From CAYQUO01 sp964420835 (GTDB lineage Bacteria > Chloroflexota > Anaerolineae > Anaerolineales > Anaerolineaceae): a stretch of 64,000 nucleotides of DNA. This document shows positions 42,049 through 50,393 of the stretch, piece by piece. Under the pieces are notes generated by a model, which saw only the letters and a list, made by a program, of their open reading frames with translations, was not told the origin of the DNA and did not search any database. How positions within the stretch are numbered: position 1 is the stretch's first letter; every line of letters starts with the position of its first letter. The position numbers and the translations under genes were made by a program. The stretch spans positions 186,001 through 250,000 of the forward strand of contig CAYQUO010000001.1 of the NCBI GenBank assembly GCA_964420835.1, given 5' to 3'.

Positions 42049-42092
42049 TGAGGGCGCCTGAGAAAAACCAAGAGAGGTAGAACGAACCTTTT

Positions 42093-43187
42093 ATGCATGT
42101 AATTTATCCCTTCACTGCCATCGTCGGACAGGACCGCATGCGGCGGGCCCTGGTGCTGAACGCCATAGACCCGCGCATCGGCGGCGTGCTCATCCGCGGC
42201 GAGCGCGGCACCGCCAAGTCCACGGCGGCGCGGGCGCTGGCCGCCCTGCTGCCGCGCGTGCGGGTGGTCTCCGACTGCCGTTTCGGCTGCGACCCCGACA
42301 ACCCTGCCAACCTGTGCACCGAGTGCCGCGAGCGCGTGGAGCGCGGCGAAAAACTTCCCGAATCCACCCGCCAGATCCCCTTCATTAACCTGCCCGTATC
42401 AGCCACGGAGGACCGCGTGGTGGGCACGCTCGATATCGAGCGCGCCATCCAGAAGGGCGAACGCCATTTTGAACCCGGCGTACTGGCAGCCGCCAACCGC
42501 GGCCTGCTGTACATTGACGAGGTGAACCTGCTGGATGACCACGTGGTGGACGTGCTGCTGGATTCGGCCGCCATGGGCATGAACATTGTCGAGCGCGAGG
42601 GCATCTCCTTCTCGCACCCGGCACGTTTCATCCTGGTGGGCACCATGAACCCGGAGGAGGGCGACCTGCGCCCGCAACTGCTGGACCGCTTTGCCCTCTC
42701 GGTGGACATCACCGGCATTCGCGACCCGCGCGAGCGGGTGCAGATTATGGAGCGCAACTTGGCTTACGAGGCCGATTCAGAGGCCTTCCGCAACGCCTGG
42801 ATCCCCAAGGAGGATGAACTCTCCCACCAGATCGAGGAGGCCCGCAAACTGGTCGGCCAGGTGACCCACACCAGCCGGGACCTGCTGACCATTGCCGCCC
42901 TCACCGGCTCGCTGAACGTGGAGGGCCACCGGGCAGACCTGGTGATCCTTAAGGCAGCCCGCGCCCACGCGGCCTTCAGTGGGCACAACTTCATCAGCGA
43001 GCGCGACATCGCCCTGGCCGCTGAACTGGCCCTGCCGCACCGCATCAAGCATGGTCCCTTCCAGCAGGCAGACATTAACACCGAGGAACTGCAGGAGCGC
43101 ATCGACCAGTTGCAGGCCAGCGCCACCCCGCAGCAGTCCGAGGGCGCCGAAAGGGTGCAGGAGACGGATTCACAAAAAAAAAATTAA
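42093..43187 (+). CDS. Magnesium/cobalt chelatase AAA+ subunit (ChlI-type product of the chlD gene)
   Basis: 364 residues in the zero frame. AAA+ ATPase that powers metal insertion into a tetrapyrrole. Walker A is GERGTAKSTAARALAALLP (about 34-52), a CDPDNPANLCTEC insert follows, then LPVSATEDRVVGTLDIERA, Walker B GLLYIDEVNLLDDHVVDVLLD and sensor MNPEEGDLRPQLLDRF. The C-terminal part ends right after QKKN at a run of ten A. At that point a -1 shift continues into an acidic linker and the VWA domain, so this ORF is both a complete ChlI and the N-terminal part of a 691-residue ChlD. No chlH or cobN is in the window, so the metal is undecided. Confidence 0.92.
   Translation: MHVIYPFTAIVGQDRMRRALVLNAIDPRIGGVLIRGERGTAKSTAARALAALLPRVRVVSDCRFGCDPDNPANLCTECRERVERGEKLPESTRQIPFINLPVSATEDRVVGTLDIERAIQKGERHFEPGVLAAANRGLLYIDEVNLLDDHVVDVLLDSAAMGMNIVEREGISFSHPARFILVGTMNPEEGDLRPQLLDRFALSVDITGIRDPRERVQIMERNLAYEADSEAFRNAWIPKEDELSHQIEEARKLVGQVTHTSRDLLTIAALTGSLNVEGHRADLVILKAARAHAAFSGHNFISERDIALAAELALPHRIKHGPFQQADINTEELQERIDQLQASATPQQSEGAERVQETDSQKKN
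43159..43181 (+). promoter_or_regulatory. Programmed -1 frameshift signal: internal Shine-Dalgarno and A_AAA_AAA slippery site
   Basis: AGGAG at 43159-43163 and, 11 bases later, the heptamer A_AAA_AAA at 43175-43181 placed correctly in the zero frame (codons 43176 and 43179) inside a run of ten A. The spacing matches that of dnaX-type -1 sites. The -1 frame is open from here through the VWA gene; the zero frame stops 4 bases after the heptamer. Transcriptional slippage on A10 could give the same products. Confidence 0.75.
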
Positions 43188-44167
43188 ACGAGGGGGAGGA
43201 CGAGGAGAGCCAGGAGCAGGGACAGCCTGAGCCAACCCAGCAGGATCCCTTCAGCAGCAACAGCGCCTACTGGTGGGAGGGCGGGCAAAAAATGCGCACC
43301 GGCGAGACCTTTGAGGCCCGCCGCCTGGATACACCACTGGACAAGATGATGCGCCGCAGCGCCGGGCGCCGCTCGCGCACCCACTCCGACCGCAAGCGCG
43401 GCCGCTACATCCAGTCGCGCCCCACCCCCGGCAAGGCCGACGACCTGGCCTTCGACGCCACCCTGCGCAGTGCGGCCCCTTTCCAGAAGGAACGCAGCGA
43501 AGAGCGCAGGAAGGTGGCCTTCTCGGTGAAGCCCTCCGATTACATGAAGAAGGTGCGCGTGCGCCGGGCGGCCAACCTGGTGCTGTTCCTGGTGGATGCC
43601 TCCTGGTCCATGGCGGTGGCCGAGCGCATGGCCGCCACCAAGGGCGCCATCCTCTCCCTTCTCACCGATGCCTACCAGCGCCGTGACCGGGTGGGGCTGA
43701 TCGTCTTCCAGAAGGACCGCGCCACCCTGGTGCTGCCGCCGACCAACTCGGTGCTGCTGGCCGAGAAAGCCCTGGTGGACATCCCGGTGGGGGGAAAGAC
43801 CCCCTTGTCTGCCGGGTTGAAACTGACCTACGAGGTGCTGCAGCGCGAAAAGGTGCTGCACCCGGATGTGAACCCGCTGCTCATCGTCCTGACCGATGGG
43901 GCTGGCAATGTATCCATCGACCGGAAAATCCCGCCGCTGGAGGAGTCCAACCGTTATGCCCAGGCGTTGGCATCCCAGAACATCCACAGTGTCGTCATCA
44001 ACATGGAACACGCCGCCTTTGACCAGGGGCTGGCTCAGAACCTGGCCGACTTCCTGAAGGCACCCTGCTACACCCTTTCCAGCCTGAAGGCGGAAAACCT
44101 GTACAAGACCGTCCGCCAGGAAATGAACCAGATGGCAACGCAGCCGGTGGAGGCTGCAACCCGCTGA
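43181..44167 (+). CDS. chlD: ChlD-type C-terminal part: acidic linker and VWA domain, reached by -1 frameshift
   Basis: 328 residues in the -1 frame; with the preceding 363 codons it forms a full-length ChlD/medium chelatase subunit of about 691. The linker (first 35 residues) is rich in Glu, Gln and Pro, as in ChlD proteins, and has no start codon, which shows it is translated by read-through. The VWA domain carries the MIDAS motif DASWS and GGKTPLSAGL plus LTDGAGN. An ATG at 43292 with GGGAGGG upstream could also give a VWA-only protein of 291 residues, so internal initiation is a second possibility. Works with the ChlI-type product. Confidence 0.85.
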   Translation, partial: KLNEGEDEESQEQGQPEPTQQDPFSSNSAYWWEGGQKMRTGETFEARRLDTPLDKMMRRSAGRRSRTHSDRKRGRYIQSRPTPGKADDLAFDATLRSAAPFQKERSEERRKVAFSVKPSDYMKKVRVRRAANLVLFLVDASWSMAVAERMAATKGAILSLLTDAYQRRDRVGLIVFQKDRATLVLPPTNSVLLAEKALVDIPVGGKTPLSAGLKLTYEVLQREKVLHPDVNPLLIVLTDGAGNVSIDRKIPPLEESNRYAQALASQNIHSVVINMEHAAFDQGLAQNLADFLKAPCYTLSSLKAENLYKTVRQEMNQMATQPVEAATR

Positions 44168-44196
44168 GCGGGGGCACCGCAACGGATGGGGTCCGC

Positions 44197-44225
44197 TTGC
44201 CTTCCCCCTGCTGCGGTGATATCAT
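44197..44225 (+). promoter_or_regulatory. Promoter of the Thr/Pro-rich anchored protein gene
   Basis: TTGCCT at 44197-44202, 17-base spacer, extended -10 TG-A-TATCAT ending at 44225. Confidence 0.5.
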
Positions 44226-44244
44226 AAAACGCAATGGAGGGTGC

Positions 44245-44673
44245 ATGGCAGTCAGCGAAAGGGTGATGAAAATCCGCCGTACGCTGCTGGGATTGATCCT
44301 GGCAGCCATCCCCTGCTACTGCCTGGGCTTTGTCGTCCTGCGGGCCTGCGAGCCGGTGAGCGCCCGGGCCACACCCACCTTCACCCCCGACCTGGCGCTC
44401 ACCCAGGCGGCCGCCAGCCCAACGCCGCTGCCCACCCGCACGCTACAACTGGTGAAGAGCGCCACAGCCACGGCAACTGCAACCATCACCTGGACGCCCT
44501 CGCAGACGTTCACGCCCTTCCTGACGCCTACCCGCACCATCACCCCCACGCCGAGCATCTCCCCCACCTTTACCATCACCTTCACCGAAACCATGACCGA
44601 CACCGCGCAGCCCCCCACGCCAACGGACACTGAAACCCCCATTGCCACTGCCACACCCACGGAAACACCGTAG
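44245..44673 (+). CDS. Membrane-anchored Thr/Pro-rich low-complexity protein
   Basis: 142 residues. A basic N-terminus and one membrane helix (about 12-32) are followed by a hundred residues of Thr, Pro, Ser and Ala with TPT, TATAT and TFT motifs and almost no charge. No folded domain. It resembles the linker regions of this genome's lipoproteins and may be a surface stalk, perhaps glycosylated. GGAGG precedes the ATG at 44245. It lies between the chelatase and the peptidase cluster without clear link to either. Confidence 0.7.
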   Translation: MAVSERVMKIRRTLLGLILAAIPCYCLGFVVLRACEPVSARATPTFTPDLALTQAAASPTPLPTRTLQLVKSATATATATITWTPSQTFTPFLTPTRTITPTPSISPTFTITFTETMTDTAQPPTPTDTETPIATATPTETP

Positions 44674-44696
44674 AACACCTGAACTAAAAGAGGAAC

Positions 44697-45761
44697 ATGA
44701 GCGAAGAGATCACCGAATTCCTGAAACAACTCCTCTCGCTGCCCGGGCTTTCGGGGTACGAGAAACCCGCCGCCGGGATCATCACGGAAAAGTGGGGGCC
44801 CTTGACCGATGAATTGCACATCAGCCGGCTCGGCAGCGTGAACGCCCTCCGGCGCGGCACAGCCGCCGAACCCCGGCCGCGCATCCTGCTGGCCGCCCAC
44901 ATGGATGCCATCGGTTTCATGGTCAGCCAGGTCGTGGAGGGCTTTTTGCGGGTGACCAATATTGGCGGGGCGGATGACCGCATTCTGCCCGGTCAACTGG
45001 TCACCGTGCATGGCCGGCGGGACCTGCCGGGGGTGTTCCTCCAGCCGCCGGACTGGCTGCTGCCGCCGAAGATCCGCAACCGGCCGGTTCCCCGCGGGCA
45101 CCTGTTCGTGGATACGGGCCTGACCCCCGCCGAGGTGAACCGCCTGGTGCGGGTGGGCGACCTGGTCTCCTTTGCCACCCAGCCCATGGAATTAAGTGGC
45201 AACACACTGGCCGGCCACAGCCTGGATGACCGGGCTGCCGTGGCTGCCATCACGGCATGCCTGCAGGAATTGCAACAGACCCGCCACGAATGGGATGTGT
45301 GGGCGGTGGCCACGGTGCAGGAGGAGGTAACCTACGCCGGCGCCTACACCTCGCCCTTCACCATCCGCCCCGATATTTCGGTGGCCATCGACGTGACCTT
45401 TGCCCGCGGCCCCGGCACCCCCGCAGACTACCGCAGTTTCCCCCTCGGCAGGGGCGTCGTCCTGGGAATGGGCCCCAACATTCACCCGGCCATCCATGCC
45501 GCCTTTAAACAGACCGCGGAACGCCTTGAGGTGCCGTACAGCGTGGAACCGAGCACCAATCCCGCCGGAACTGATGGCTATGCCATGCAGGTGGTGGCCG
45601 GAGGAATACCCAACATGGTCATCGGCATCCCGCTGCGCTATATGCACACACCGGTGGAGGTGGTGTCCATGAAGGACGTAGTGCGCGCCGGCCACCTGCT
45701 GGCCGGGTTCATCACCCGGCTGGAGGCCGGTTTTAAAGAAAAGATCCGTTGGGAGGACTGA
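44697..45761 (+). CDS. M42-family metallo-aminopeptidase, copy 1
   Basis: 354 residues. Cytoplasmic, expected to form the dodecameric TET particle that trims peptides. Metal ligands and catalytic residues of M42: His-Asp in LLAAHMDAIG, Asp in HSLDDRAAVAA, the catalytic Glu pair in ATVQEEVTYAG, Asp in IDVTFARG and the terminal His in RYMHTPVE. The segment after QEEV (TYAGAYTSP) differs from the GLRGA of the two other copies, so specificity probably differs. First of three M42 genes on one strand; GAGGA precedes its ATG. Confidence 0.92.
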   Translation: MSEEITEFLKQLLSLPGLSGYEKPAAGIITEKWGPLTDELHISRLGSVNALRRGTAAEPRPRILLAAHMDAIGFMVSQVVEGFLRVTNIGGADDRILPGQLVTVHGRRDLPGVFLQPPDWLLPPKIRNRPVPRGHLFVDTGLTPAEVNRLVRVGDLVSFATQPMELSGNTLAGHSLDDRAAVAAITACLQELQQTRHEWDVWAVATVQEEVTYAGAYTSPFTIRPDISVAIDVTFARGPGTPADYRSFPLGRGVVLGMGPNIHPAIHAAFKQTAERLEVPYSVEPSTNPAGTDGYAMQVVAGGIPNMVIGIPLRYMHTPVEVVSMKDVVRAGHLLAGFITRLEAGFKEKIRWED

Positions 45762-45764
45762 GTG

Positions 45765-46844
45765 ATGCCTGACGATCGAAAACCACCAGCGGTGGGAGCC
45801 AGGCAACTGGCGCTGCTGGAGAAACTTTCCAACGCCTGCGGCCTCTCGGGGGATGAGGCCGGTGTGAGGAAGATCGTCCTGGAAGAGGTGCGCCCCATCG
45901 CCGACGAGGTGAAAGTGGACGCCCTGGGGAACGTTCATGCCCTGCGGAGGGGAAAAGGCCGGCATCCCTTGCGGGTGATGCTCGCCGCCCACATGGACGA
46001 GGTCGGGCTGATGATCGTGGAAAAAGAGGAGGGCGGGTTTTTCCGCTTTGAGACGTCCGGCCATATTGATGTGCGGCACCTGGTGGGAAAACCCGTCCTG
46101 GTGGGCCCCAAACACCTGCCGGGTGTGATCGGGTCCTGCCCGCCCCACCTCAGCACGGAGGAGGAGCGCAGCCAGAATATTAAACTGGAGAGCCTGCGAA
46201 TTGACATCGGCCCCGGCGGGGGCGAAGAGGTGAAGGTGGGCGACCGGGCCTGTTTTGCCACCCGCTTTTACCGCGCCGGTCCCTCCCTGTGTGGCAAAGC
46301 CCTGGATGACCGCCTGGGAGTGGCCGGGCTGATCGAGTTGCTGCGCCTGGCGCCAGCCCACATAGAACTGCAGGCAGCCTTCACTGTGCAGGAGGAGGTT
46401 GGGCTGCGCGGCGCCCGGGTGGCCGGGTATGCCCTGCAGCCGGACCTGGCAATTGCCCTGGATTCCACCCCCGCCAATGACCTGCCGGCCTGGGATGGGG
46501 AGCCCAATGAGCGCTATAACACCCGCCTGGGCGCCGGGCCGGCCATCTACGTGGCCGATGCGCGCACTATTTCGGACCCGCGCCTGCTCCGCCACCTGGT
46601 GGCAACCGCGGAGAAGCACCGCATCCCCTGGCAGTTGCGGCAGGCAGGCGGAGGGGGAACGGATGCCGGTGCCATCCACCTGAGCCGTTCCGGTGTGCCG
46701 AGCATCAGCGTCTCCACGCCCATCCGCGGCTCCCATACTGCGGTCTCCATTGCCCGGCTGGAGGACTGGCGCAACACATTGCGCCTGGTGTGGCATGCAT
46801 TGGCCGATATGAATCCGGGTGTTCTGGCCAGGGAGGAGGGTTGA
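45765..46844 (+). CDS. M42-family metallo-aminopeptidase, copy 2
   Basis: 359 residues. Motifs LAAHMDEVG, GKALDDRLGVAG, TVQEEVGLRGARV, ALDSTPAND and PIRGSHTAVS are those of M42, with all five metal positions filled. The loop GGGGTDAGAIHLSRSG matches copy 3 more closely than copy 1. GGGAGG lies 8 bases before the ATG at 45765; a GTG at 45762 is the alternative. Starts 3 bases after copy 1 and is co-transcribed. Different TET subunits can co-assemble in some organisms, so hetero-complexes are possible. Confidence 0.92.
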   Translation: MPDDRKPPAVGARQLALLEKLSNACGLSGDEAGVRKIVLEEVRPIADEVKVDALGNVHALRRGKGRHPLRVMLAAHMDEVGLMIVEKEEGGFFRFETSGHIDVRHLVGKPVLVGPKHLPGVIGSCPPHLSTEEERSQNIKLESLRIDIGPGGGEEVKVGDRACFATRFYRAGPSLCGKALDDRLGVAGLIELLRLAPAHIELQAAFTVQEEVGLRGARVAGYALQPDLAIALDSTPANDLPAWDGEPNERYNTRLGAGPAIYVADARTISDPRLLRHLVATAEKHRIPWQLRQAGGGGTDAGAIHLSRSGVPSISVSTPIRGSHTAVSIARLEDWRNTLRLVWHALADMNPGVLAREEG

Positions 46845-46848
46845 ACCC

Positions 46849-47667
46849 TTGAGCGAAGCCGATACCATCACACCCGGCCGCCGCCGGCCGGTGACCGTGC
46901 AGAGCCTCAGGGAGGACCTGTTGACCTTGGGCGTTCAACCCGGGATGGTCCTTGTGGTGCATTCTTCGCTGAGCCAACTGGGCTGGGTGTGCGGAGGCGC
47001 CCCATCGGTGGTTCTGGCATTGGAAGAGGCCCTCACCCCGGAGGGCACGCTCGTCATGCCCACCCACAGCGGAGACCTCTCCGAACCTTCCTACTGGCAG
47101 AACCCGCCAATTCCCGAAGGATGGTGGCAGGAGGTGCGCGAGACCATGCCGGCTTTTGACCCCTCGCTGACCCCCTCCCGCGGCATGGGAGCCGTACCGG
47201 AGTGCTTCCGAAAACAGGAGGGAGTTCTGCGCAGCATCCACCCGCATTACTCCTTTGCCGCCTGGGGCAGGCATGCTCGCAGGGTGGTTGAAGGGCACCA
47301 ACTGGCTTTTGGCCTGGGTGAGATGTCTCCACTGGCCCGGCTGTACGACCTGGACGCCCACATCCTGCTGCTGGGGGTGGGGCATTCCAGCAATACATCC
47401 CTGCACCTGGCCGAGTACCGGGCGAAATTTCCCGGCCGCAGGGTCATTCGGCAGGCTGCCCCGCTGCTGGTGGAGGGGAAACGCAGTTGGGTGGAGTTCG
47501 ATGAACTGGACCTGCAGGCGGAGGATTTTGAACAGATCGGAGCGGATTTTGACCGGGAGGTGCGCCAATTGAGCCGGGGTGAGGCCGGGCAGGGTGATGC
47601 CTGCCTGTACCGCCAGCGCCCCCTGGTGGATTATGCCGTTCACTGGATGGAGATGAACCGGGCCTGA
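46849..47667 (+). CDS. AAC(3)-family N-acetyltransferase
   Basis: 272 residues from a TTG start, chosen because GGGAGGAGGG lies 8 bases upstream; a GTG at 46819 would overlap copy 2. The fold-specific segments are LVVHSSLSQLGWVCGG, GTLVMPTHSGD, SRGMGAVPE, SIHPHYSFAAWG and VGHSSNTSLHLAEY. The family includes aminoglycoside 3-N-acetyltransferases and related acyl-CoA-dependent enzymes of unknown substrate. Located between M42 peptidase genes, it may acetylate a small amine or peptide; resistance is not implied by sequence alone. Confidence 0.88.
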   Translation: MSEADTITPGRRRPVTVQSLREDLLTLGVQPGMVLVVHSSLSQLGWVCGGAPSVVLALEEALTPEGTLVMPTHSGDLSEPSYWQNPPIPEGWWQEVRETMPAFDPSLTPSRGMGAVPECFRKQEGVLRSIHPHYSFAAWGRHARRVVEGHQLAFGLGEMSPLARLYDLDAHILLLGVGHSSNTSLHLAEYRAKFPGRRVIRQAAPLLVEGKRSWVEFDELDLQAEDFEQIGADFDREVRQLSRGEAGQGDACLYRQRPLVDYAVHWMEMNRA

Positions 47668-47734
47668 AAAATCCGGCTGACATGGTTTGGATACGCACCG
47701 ATGGGGCCGGTCGTACGATGAAGAGGAGCACTGC

Positions 47735-48733
47735 ATGAAGGAATTGATCCGCAAACTGGTGGAAAGCGTGGGACCCTCGGGTTACGAGGACGAGGTGCGA
47801 AACCTGGTGCGCGCCGAGGTTAAGGACTTTGCTGACGAGATCAGGGTGGATGCCCTGGGCAACCTCGTGGTGCGCAAGGGCGCCAGAACAGCCGAGGGCA
47901 AACGCATCATGCTTTCGGCGCACATGGATGAGATCGGCGTCATCGTCACCCACGTGGATGAAAATGGTTTTGTGCGCTTTGCCCCCATCGGCGGTGTGAG
48001 GGCATACAACCTGCCCGGCGGGCGCGTGCGCTTCGTCAACGGGGCGCGCGGCGTAATCGGCATGGAGCAAACCGATGCGCCGGAACGGGTGACCGGGATT
48101 GACCGGCTTTTCATCGATGTGGGCGCCAGTAAAAAGGCAAGGTGTCCGGTCAGGGTCGGCGACACGGGCGTCTTTGACCGGCAAATGCTGGACCTGGGAG
48201 ACCGCATCAGTGCCAAGGCCATGGATGATCGCATCAGCGTGGCGGTGCAGGTGGAGGTGCTGCGCCGGTTGAAAAAGACCCCCCACGAACTGGTCTTCGT
48301 TTTCTCCGTCCAGGAAGAGGTGGGGCTGCGCGGCGCCACCACGGCGGCTTACGGGGTGGACCCGGATATTGGCCTCTCGGTGGACGTGACCCTAACTGGC
48401 GACACCCCCAAGGGGATAAAAATGGAAGTGGCCCTGGGCAGGGGGCCGGCCGTCAAGGTGCGCGACGGGCGCATGCTTTCTGACCCGCGGGTGGTGGATT
48501 GGATGGTCAACACGGCCAAAAAAGCGCGAATTCCTTATCAATTGGAAGTTCTTGAAGGCGGTACGACCGATGCCTCGGCCATCCAGCTCACCCGGGCCGG
48601 GGTGCCGGCGGGTTGTGTTTCCATCCCCTGCCGCTACGTTCACTCCCCGTCTGAGATGGTGGATATGAACGATGTGGAAAATGCCGTGCGGCTGTTGGTG
48701 GAATTGCTCGGCCGGCCGGTGAACCTGGGGTAG
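47735..48733 (+). CDS. M42-family metallo-aminopeptidase, copy 3
   Basis: 332 residues. Motifs LSAHMDEIGVI, AKAMDDRISVAVQ, FSVQEEVGLRGATT, SVDVTLTGDTP and CRYVHSPSEM cover the M42 metal and catalytic residues. Shorter than copies 1 and 2 and closest to typical YsdC/FrvX proteins. GAAGAGGAG precedes the ATG at 47735; the earlier in-frame start at 47687 lacks a site. The next gene begins 2 bases after its stop, so the lipoprotein at 48736 is in the same transcript. Confidence 0.93.
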   Translation: MKELIRKLVESVGPSGYEDEVRNLVRAEVKDFADEIRVDALGNLVVRKGARTAEGKRIMLSAHMDEIGVIVTHVDENGFVRFAPIGGVRAYNLPGGRVRFVNGARGVIGMEQTDAPERVTGIDRLFIDVGASKKARCPVRVGDTGVFDRQMLDLGDRISAKAMDDRISVAVQVEVLRRLKKTPHELVFVFSVQEEVGLRGATTAAYGVDPDIGLSVDVTLTGDTPKGIKMEVALGRGPAVKVRDGRMLSDPRVVDWMVNTAKKARIPYQLEVLEGGTTDASAIQLTRAGVPAGCVSIPCRYVHSPSEMVDMNDVENAVRLLVELLGRPVNLG

Positions 48734-48735
48734 CC

Positions 48736-50067
48736 ATGCGCCTTGTTGGCCAACCCCTTTTGGGCATCCGTGCGGCGACAGGTCTGCTGCTGGTGGCGGT
48801 GTTTGCCATGCTGGCGGCTTCTTGTGCCGCACCGTTGGGCGCCGGGGAGGCCCTGCCCACCCCGGGCATCGATGCGGCCGGCGCGGCCACTGAGGCCCCG
48901 CCTGCGCCGACAGCCACGGAGGAGGATGCCACCAGGCGGGTGCTGACCGTGTGGGTCCCGCCCCAGTTCGGCCTCGAGGAGGGCGGGCGGGGTGCCGGCT
49001 TGCTGCTGGAGCGGTTAACCGCTTTTGGCAAGGCCAACCCGGATTACGAGGTGAGCCTGCGGGTAAAGGCGTCCTCCGGCCCCGGCGGCCTGTTGGAAAC
49101 CCTGGTGCCGGCCGCAGCAGTGGCCCCACGGCTGGTCCCTTCGCTCATCCTTCTGACGCACCCCCAGCTTGAGTCAGCCGCCAGCCAGGGGTTGCTGCAG
49201 CCCCTGGACCGGGTGACCCCGGCCCTGCAGGACGAAGACTGGCTGGCACCGGGCATCCAGTTGGCAACCGTGGGTGGCAACACCTACGGGCTGCCCATGG
49301 CCATGGATGCCCTGCTGGCCGTCTACCGGCTGGCCAGGGCACCCTCGCCGCCGAAAACCTGGTCGGGCCTGTTCGCCCACGGGGCACCGGTCATCTTTCC
49401 GGGGGCGGACCCGCTGGCCGCCCTGGCTTTTGACCTGTATCTCTCGCAGGGTGGCCGGCTGCAGGATGACCAGGGGCGCCCGGTATTGGAGGAGGAGGCG
49501 CTGCTGGCCGTCCTGGACCTGTACGCCAAGGGGGTTGCTTCGGGCTCCTTCCCGGCCTGGGTGGGTGACCTGGCGACCGATGAGGAAGCCTGGCAGGCCT
49601 ACCGCGACCAACGCGGCCATTGGCTGGTCACCTGGAGTTCGCAGTATTTTGGCAGGCTGCCAACGGACAGCCTGGCCACCCCCCTGCCGGGGCTGGGGGG
49701 TGAGCCTTTCGCCCTGGCCGACGGCTGGTTTTGGGCGCTTTCCGACCCCCTGCCAGAGCGCCAGTCGGTGGCGCTGGAACTGGCCCGCCACCTTACCGCG
49801 CCGGATTTCCTTGTCCGCTGGAGTCCGAAATCAGGCTGCCTGCCCGTTCGCGGCTCCTCCTTGGAAGGCTGGCCGAACCAGACGCAGCGAGAACTGGCAA
49901 CCCGCCTGCTGGCCTCCGCACATGTGCCGCCCCATTACGATGCCTTGCAGGTGCTTGGTCCACCGCTCAGGGATGCCGGCCGGGAGGTCATCCAAAAGCG
50001 AAGCAACCCACTGGGGCAGGCCGGGAAAACCATTGAAAGGATCAAACAGGAACCCCTGACCCCATGA
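48736..50067 (+). CDS. Extracellular solute-binding lipoprotein (family 1 type), no cognate permease
   Basis: 443 residues. Lipobox MLAASC, Thr/Pro/Ala linker (about 38-68), then a solute-binding fold with LTVWVPPQFG opening, ASQGLLQPLD, VGGNTYGLPMAMDALLAVYRL (the typical hinge region) and FALADGWFWALSDP. This is the pattern of sugar-type ABC binding proteins, yet no permease or ATPase gene is adjacent. It may serve a distant transporter or have lost that role. ATGA overlap with the next small gene suggests a functional pair. Confidence 0.82.
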   Translation: MRLVGQPLLGIRAATGLLLVAVFAMLAASCAAPLGAGEALPTPGIDAAGAATEAPPAPTATEEDATRRVLTVWVPPQFGLEEGGRGAGLLLERLTAFGKANPDYEVSLRVKASSGPGGLLETLVPAAAVAPRLVPSLILLTHPQLESAASQGLLQPLDRVTPALQDEDWLAPGIQLATVGGNTYGLPMAMDALLAVYRLARAPSPPKTWSGLFAHGAPVIFPGADPLAALAFDLYLSQGGRLQDDQGRPVLEEEALLAVLDLYAKGVASGSFPAWVGDLATDEEAWQAYRDQRGHWLVTWSSQYFGRLPTDSLATPLPGLGGEPFALADGWFWALSDPLPERQSVALELARHLTAPDFLVRWSPKSGCLPVRGSSLEGWPNQTQRELATRLLASAHVPPHYDALQVLGPPLRDAGREVIQKRSNPLGQAGKTIERIKQEPLTP

Positions 50068-50393
50068 ATCGCGGAAAACACACCCCGACCAAAAAGCATG
50101 GCTGGCCCGCCTGGTTGGACCGGCGGACGTTGATCCTGCTGGTGATCGCGGCCCTCTTCCTCTTCGCCCTGACGTTGATCGAGCCGCTGCCGCATGCCGA
50201 GCCGGCGAAGTACGCGGTTGAAGGCACGGCCGTGTCCACCCCGCAACCATTCGAACTCCTTCCGGGCACATCCACCGCGCTCCCGGACGAACTGCTGGAG
50301 AACGTTGACCAGACGCTGGGCATCATCTTCGGCGGCACGATCATCGTGCTCATCGTGGTCATCGGGGTGTTTGCCATCATCCGCCGGGGCTGA
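50064..50393 (+). CDS. Small two-helix membrane protein of unknown function
   Basis: 109 residues. Basic N-terminus, helix at about 22-42, a Pro/Glu/Thr-rich outside loop (about 45-80) and a second helix (about 84-107) ending in RRG. No family recognised. Its start overlaps the stop of the solute-binding lipoprotein, so it is translated together with it. Confidence 0.75.
   Translation: MNRGKHTPTKKHGWPAWLDRRTLILLVIAALFLFALTLIEPLPHAEPAKYAVEGTAVSTPQPFELLPGTSTALPDELLENVDQTLGIIFGGTIIVLIVVIGVFAIIRRG

Noticed and set aside
44316..45101. Minus-strand ORF with Val/Gly repeats opposite the Thr/Pro-rich protein
   Set aside because: The VGV pattern is the complement of the TPT-coding repeats; the plus-strand gene has the ribosome site and signal anchor.
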